Shown: positions 59,045-64,000 of the stretch, piece after piece | How the letters are laid out: each line of letters starts with the position of its first letter | Position numbering within the stretch: position 1 is the stretch's first letter | From: Exobasidium rhododendri | Lineage: Eukaryota > Basidiomycota > Exobasidiomycetes > Exobasidiales > Exobasidiaceae | Assembly: GCA_026210745.1 (NCBI GenBank) | Contig: CP110630.1 | Location: 2,294,001-2,358,000, forward strand | DNA: 64,000 nt | Direction: 5' to 3' | The notes under the pieces: generated by a model | Databases searched by the model: none | The model's input: the letters and a program-made list of their open reading frames with translations, nothing else | Told to the model about the DNA's origin: nothing | Position numbers and translations under genes: made by a program

Positions 59045-60547
59045 CTAGAAGTTGTTGATAACGGCCGAGGTGAATTCGTGTGTCTTTGCCTTTCCTCCCA
59101 TGTCTGCTGTTCGTACTTTGCCTTCCAAGATGACCTTGTAGACACTGTCAGCGATCTGGTTGGCATGCGCGTCGAGGCCCAGGTGTCGGAGCATCATTGT
59201 GCTGATAGTGGAAAGAAGCGTAGAGTAGATCACATTAGTGTCTCAATGCCCCAAAAAAAATAAGGATTTTCGGCTTCTCTCACCACCATACTCACGAGCT
59301 CAATAGGAGGGCAGCAGGGTTGGCAGTTCCCAAGCCCATAATGTCCTTTGCGACGTGTCGACATCCCGGCTCGTATAGAGCGTAGTCTCTTCCGATGTTG
59401 CAACCAGGCACGGTACCTGGACCACCGACCAAGGCTGCCCCAATGTTGGTGACAATGTTACCATACAGATTCGGCATGACCATGACGTCGAATTGTTGAG
59501 GTCGAGATACAAGCTGCATCGAGGTGTTGTCGACAATCATGTCGTCGTACTCGATTCCACTGTGTCCGTACTCAGCTTGAGCAATGTTACGGAACGTGTT
59601 GAGAAAGAGACCATCACCAAGCTTCATGATGTTGGCCTTGTGAACGCAAGTCACCTTCTTACGACCATTCTTGATGGCAAAGTCAAAGGCAAAACGAACA
59701 ATTCGTTCAGCTTTTGCTCGAGTAGAGACCTTGAGTGATTCGACTACTCCGGGGTAGGACTAAAGCGGAAGAGAAACGATCAGTAAAGGGGACCGTCAGC
59801 CTGAAGCCGAAACGCTTCTCTTCTGATTGAATGACGACGCACCTGATGTTCCAATCCACTGTATTCTCCCTCTGTGTTTTCTCGGATAATGGCAAAGTCA
59901 ACGTCCTTGTGTCGGGTAGGGTAGCCAGGCAATGTCTTGCAGACGACCAATGAGGCGTAGATATCCAACTTCTGCCTCATGGCTACGTTCCAGCTGTTAT
60001 GCGAGGCAGTATCGATGGGTGTGAAGAGGATTCCTAGAAAGAAAATGGAAGAAAATCGTTAGATAACGAGTTACCAGCTGTGTTTTTGAGACTCTACGCC
60101 GTAATGGTCTGCTCACCCTTCAAACCGACTCTATTTCTCCTCAAGCTTTCCATGGCTTCCTTGAAAAGTGATTCACTACCATGCGTCTCACCAGAGACGT
60201 TGAATTGTTCCCATTCGACCGGCACATTGAGTGATTCGAAGACTTCCTTGACACTGTCGGCGATCTCGGTTCCGATACCATCACCAGGAATCAAGGTGAC
60301 TGTGTAGACACCACCAATTTTCTGCAATGATGTAATGCTCAGTCAGTCTTGCATCATTGCGATCGATAACTACCGACATACAGCGGGCACTAACCTTCAA
60401 TCCTGTCGCTCGAGGTGCAGAGAGAGTCGTGGCATAATTTCTGATTTGAGAGGAAGACGCCGAGAGCATCTTTGGCGAGGCGTGACTGCTCTGAGCCAGC
60501 CTCGAAAGGTTTGCAGCCGGTCGAACGATTGATCGAAGGACGGACAT
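59045..60547 (-). CDS. IDH1: NAD-dependent isocitrate dehydrogenase subunit 1, mitochondrial
   Basis: Exons 60395-60547, 60117-60321, 59843-60033, 59296-59759 and 59045-59201 give 389 residues. The start [20 protein letters not shown] is an amphipathic Arg/Ser-rich mitochondrial presequence. The mature part has [55 protein letters not shown] and [31 protein letters not shown] in place of the catalytic subunit's [14 protein letters not shown] marks this as the regulatory Idh1 type. Idh1 binds AMP and citrate and pairs with Idh2 to oxidise isocitrate to 2-oxoglutarate in the TCA cycle. It is head-to-head with IDH2. Confidence 0.96.
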
Positions 60548-60870
60548 GATCACTAAAGAGTTACAGGAGAAGCGAATGATGTGGTCTTGGTATACCGGGA
60601 AGAAACTAAAATGCTTTCTCTCCCCTTTTTTTTTACCTTTGCCTGTCCCGGCCTAAGGAAGATTGATGTTGTCGGGTTGCCTAGACCTATGTCAACGCCA
60701 ACACGCGCCTCCGACTGGCGCCGAAAAACTTGAATAGAAAGTCCAGCTTGTCCCAATTAAAGAGCAAAGAAGCAAAGAAATCTCGGTACCAATCTTCCTG
60801 TTCACACTGCTCTGTGATCGTCCTTAGCATTTCCCTCACTGGACCTCCCTCCATCTGTACCCTTCCCAAG
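60548..60870. promoter_or_regulatory. Shared divergent promoter of IDH1 and IDH2
   Basis: Only 323 bp separate the start codons of the two subunits of one heteromeric enzyme. Both promoters and leaders must fit here. A run of T (about 60626-60636) lies in the middle. No binding site for a known regulator can be named without a motif search. Confidence 0.6.
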
Positions 60871-62264
60871 ATGATGACACCTTTGGCTCGACGTGCTGCT
60901 CAACCTACACTATTGGCGGCCAGGTCACTCCATACCTCGCCTGCTGCTAGGATGGCCATGCCGATCACGACTGCTCCCACCTCAACCTACTCCAAAGACA
61001 AGCAAGCGAACGGCAAGTACCTCGTTACCCTCATTCCCGGTGATGGTATCGGCCCAGAAGTGAGCATATGGGTGGAGTGCTATTGAGGGTGACAACTTAA
61101 GGGGTAAGCAAAGCTGACTCTCTTTGATCGTGCACAGGTATCGGAAGCTGTCAAGGAAATTTATCGCGCTGCCAACGTTCCTATTGATTGGGAGGAAGTC
61201 AACGTTACACCGATGATCAAGAACGGAAAGCAAGTGATTCCCGACGAGAGTGTAGTCAGTATCAAGAAAAACACTGTAGCGCTCAAGGGACCTCTGGCAA
61301 CTCCTATCGGAAAAGGTCACGTCTCGATGAACTTGACACTTCGAAGAACCTTCTCACTCTTTGCTAACGTTCGACCGTGTCGGTCTATTGCTGGGTACAA
61401 GACTGCTTACGATGATGTCGATACAGTCTTGATTCGAGAAAACACAGAAGGAGAATACAGTGGTATTGAGCATGAGATTGTGGATGGCGTAGTACAAAGT
61501 ATCAAGTTGATCACATTGGAAGCAAGTGAGAGAGTCGCTCGATATGCTTTCCACCACGCCGAGCAAAACGGAAGGAATAGAGTAACTGCTGTTCACAAAG
61601 CTAACATCATGTGAGTGTCTTACCTTCCAAGGTGATCGACAAACGGCGCTGCTCACTCGATACTTACGATCCGTCTTTACACCTTCACGTAGGAAAATGT
61701 CCGATGGAATGTTCTTGCATGCATGCCGACAAGTCGCCAAGGAATACCCTCACATTGCCTACGATGAAGATCTTTTGGATCGAGCCTGCCTTCGTATCGT
61801 CCAAGATCCAAGCCCTTACTCGGACCGTGTCATGGTGATGCCCAACTTGTATGGAGACATCTTGTCTGATATGTGCGCTGGCCTGATCGGTGGTTTGGGA
61901 TTGACCCCTTCAGGAAATATTGGAAAGGACGCTTCGCTGTTTGAAGCTGTCCACGGAACTGCCCCGAACATTGCCGGAAAGGATATGGCCAACCCCACAG
62001 CCCTACTACTGTCGAGTATCATGAGTGAGTGAAAAAGTGGTGATGTGACCTGGCAGAGCGATGATCTCTGACCCAATCTTTTGTGTGATGATGAATTATA
62101 CAGTGCTGCGACACATGTCTCTCTTTGAGCATGCTGATAAGATTGAATCGGGAGTCTTCGCTGCTATTGCCAATGGAGAGCGAACAGGTGATTTGGGAGG
62201 AAAGCACGGCACTCGTGCGTTCACCGAGGCTATCATCAAGAGACTCGGTCAAAAGTCGCCCTAG
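60871..62264 (+). CDS. IDH2: NAD-dependent isocitrate dehydrogenase subunit 2, mitochondrial (catalytic)
   Basis: Exons 60871-61059, 61138-61610, 61693-62024 and 62104-62264 give 384 residues. The presequence is [19 protein letters not shown] followed by LHTSPAAR. Key parts are [37 protein letters not shown] (substrate Arg residues), [54 protein letters not shown] and [15 protein letters not shown]. These match the catalytic Idh2 subunit with the metal-binding Asp cluster. Two introns sit where exon ends ...ATCAT meets G AAA and ATG A meets TG CTG. It forms the enzyme with the IDH1 product encoded next door. Confidence 0.97.
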
Positions 62265-62542
62265 AAGAGGAAAGGGACACACAAATGACGCTCGCAGAGG
62301 TGAAGTTCAGAGCGAGGGGCAGGTAGGTCAAGAGAAACACAATACTGTTGTATTTGTGGGAGGTGCGGTGGAAAATGCCCATGATTGATAGACATACCTG
62401 CGTGAAATATAATGACATGTAAACGGGAGACAGATGTATCTAGCAATGTTCGTTTCCACCCCCAATGATCCTCCCCTCATACAACCAGATAAGAGAAAAG
62501 TTGACAGATGAAAGGTTCTAACATTGCATTGAGATGAATGGC
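62265..62542. other. Tail-to-tail intergenic region, IDH2 / RPS11
   Basis: A 278-bp gap with both 3' UTRs. No other feature is seen. Confidence 0.5.
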
Positions 62543-63102
62543 TTAGAATTTACCAAAGGTCTTTTCTTGCTTCTCAGCAGCTGATCGAGCAATCTTCAGC
62601 AGGTTGAACTTGACAGTCTTGGACAAAGGTCGACATTGACCGACGACGACTTCATCACCAACATTGACTCGGAAGGCGGGGCTGACATGTACGGGCAATT
62701 TAGAATGTCGTCGCTCGTATCGGTTGTACTTTGGCACGTAGTGAAGATATTCTCGTCGGATGATGATTGTTCTGCTCATCTTGGTTGAAACAACCTTTCC
62801 GGTCAAGATACGACCTCGAATCGAGATGAGACCAGTCCATGGACATTTCTTGTCTGCAAAGAGCAAACGCCAGGCACAGCATTGTCAGGTTATGCACCCA
62901 CTACCCTCTCTACGTGGTGTGTCGACTCACCGATATATTGTCCATCAATGGCAGCACGAGGGGTCTTGAATCCTAGACCGACTTCCTTGTACCATCTCTT
63001 GGTTCGGGTCGACTTACGAGCCGCCTTTGGGTTTTGGAAAATAGGTTGCTTCTGGAATGCACGCTCGCTTTGAACGGTCAGCTCAACTCCTGTAGATGCC
63101 AT
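62543..63102 (-). CDS. RPS11: 40S ribosomal protein S11 (uS17)
   Basis: Exons 62931-63102 and 62543-62853 give 160 residues, near the usual 156-158. The start [20 protein letters not shown], then [27 protein letters not shown]-type sequence, [14 protein letters not shown] and [16 protein letters not shown], are diagnostic for eukaryotic uS17. A probable 5' leader intron lies on the minus strand from donor GTGAGT at 63354 to acceptor CACAG ending at 63109, six bases before the ATG. Such leader introns are common in highly expressed genes. It is head-to-head with RPS12. Confidence 0.96.
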
Positions 63103-63766
63103 GGTGACCTGTGATAGAGCAAATCAGGGAAGTAACAATCGGTCGATCAGCGACTTGCCTCTAATGAAATACCATTTACCACTCTGCAATATCAAATCGC
63201 TTCGCAGTCCTCTCCGACTTCTTCCCTTCCTTCCACCTTGACAATATGCACACCACATGATCGTTCGATGTCCCGTCCCTGCTTGACCACGATCTACTAT
63301 CTTCCCTACCCAGGCCCCTTCCATCGTTCCTCTCATCGTTCCAGCAATACTCACTTATTGACGATATCGAGACTGGCTTGAGGTGTAGACGAAAGACTGA
63401 GGCTTGAAGGTTTCTGTAGGAGGACCACGTACGAACGGTTTGCTTTCGAATGCAAAGCCTAACTTTCCGTCGCGTGGGTTTGTAGTGATCTGAGGAGCGC
63501 GACAAGAGCTAGGAAGAAAGCTGCGGCGGCGTCTTTTCCATCTTCATGAATAAATACAAAGCCGAAGCACGTGAGCTGTTATCATCAGTACAATTTCACC
63601 GACTGACCGTGGTACTGACTTTGGTACAGCTGATCTGCGGTTCTACTCACCTCAACCACTTACTCATTCACAGTATAATACCAGGCTGAGGTCTCGCCGT
63701 GCGATCCATCGAAGAAGCCCCACGAATCTTTTCCATCACCAGTAGAAGAGCAAACTAGCCGACAGT
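63103..63766. promoter_or_regulatory. Shared divergent region of RPS11 and RPS12
   Basis: A 664-bp spacer between starts of two 40S protein genes. It contains the RPS11 leader intron (63109-63354) and possibly an RPS12 leader intron ending TTGGTACAG near 63630. A stretch GCACGTGA near 63568 resembles an E-box core, CACGTG, but whether it is used is unknown. Confidence 0.5.
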
Positions 63767-64000
63767 ATGTCTGACGTAGAAGAAACACCCGCCGATGTCG
63801 GTGAAGTCGAACAAGTCGAAGAGACCGAAGCTGCACCTGCCAAGACTGGTGCTATGAGCATTGAGGAGGCTCTTCAAGAGGTGCGGTGATAATGATGATG
63901 TGAGGTATGGTGGATCCGAGCTGATCGCGCTTTTGTGCCTTACAGGTTCTTAAGAAGGCGCTCATCCACGACGGTCTCGCTCGTGGTCTACGCGAGTGTG
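63767..64000 (+). CDS. RPS12: 40S ribosomal protein S12 (eS12), 5' part
   Basis: Exon 1 is 63767-63880 and exon 2 starts at 63946 and runs off the window. The visible protein begins MSDVEETPADVGEVEQVEE, then GAMSIEEALQE joined to VLKKALIHDGLARGLRE, typical of eS12. The intron of 65 nt has GTGCGG and TACAG ends. The protein lies at the 40S beak. The 3' end is missing only because the window stops. Confidence 0.93.

Overview
The window looks like nuclear DNA of a filamentous or dimorphic basidiomycete fungus. The genes are dense and lie on both strands. Most are split by short GT-AG introns of about 50-110 nt, including tiny exons and introns in 5' leaders. The gene set also fits: a class V-type chitin synthase fused to a myosin-like motor, an ARP2/3 subunit, an AP-2 alpha adaptin, a Nam8/Csx1-like RNA-binding protein and a DDK-type kinase. 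A smut-like lineage (Ustilaginomycotina) is my best guess from gene style. No rRNA or other marker is present to prove it. I saw no tRNA, rRNA, CRISPR array, transposon or viral remnant.

Layout. 1-13 kb: Nam8/Csx1-like protein (+), ARB1 ribosome-biogenesis ATPase (-), mitochondrial ribosomal protein mL41 (+), NAA10 N-terminal acetyltransferase (-), an uncharacterised 850-aa protein (+). 13-21 kb: CFA-like methyltransferase (+), RNA polymerase I subunit RPA43 (-), Ran GTPase (+), CCHC zinc-knuckle protein (+), ARPC3 (-). 21-32 kb: secreted S9-like hydrolase (+), nicotinamidase (+), peroxisomal carrier (-), RIX7/NVL AAA ATPase (+), eIF3m (-). 32-42 kb: CDC7 kinase (+), an RNase H1 hybrid-binding-domain/VOC fusion protein (-), a 590-aa orphan (+), a 158-aa orphan (-). 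42-52 kb: TFIIF alpha (-), a possible small ORF (+), the myosin-motor chitin synthase (-). 53-64 kb: 14-3-3 (+), AP-2 alpha (+), IDH1 (-), IDH2 (+), RPS11/uS17 (-), RPS12/eS12 (+, cut by the window end).

The content is mostly housekeeping: ribosome making and translation (ARB1, RPA43, RIX7, eIF3m, RPS11, RPS12, mL41), nuclear transport and transcription (Ran, TFIIF), membrane and actin traffic (AP-2, ARPC3), cell wall, NAD/TCA metabolism and signalling. Genes often alternate strands, giving many divergent promoters and short tail-to-tail gaps. Two divergent pairs encode partners: IDH1/IDH2 (two subunits of one enzyme, 323 bp between starts) and RPS11/RPS12 (two 40S proteins).

I did not find a clear new multigene system. 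The most unusual items are the hybrid-binding-domain/VOC fusion, the IDH1-IDH2 divergent pair, a palindromic GACATGTC that supplies start codons on both strands, and several orphan proteins. Exon limits were worked out by hand from splice signals, reading-frame continuity and family similarity. No alignment or transcript data were used.
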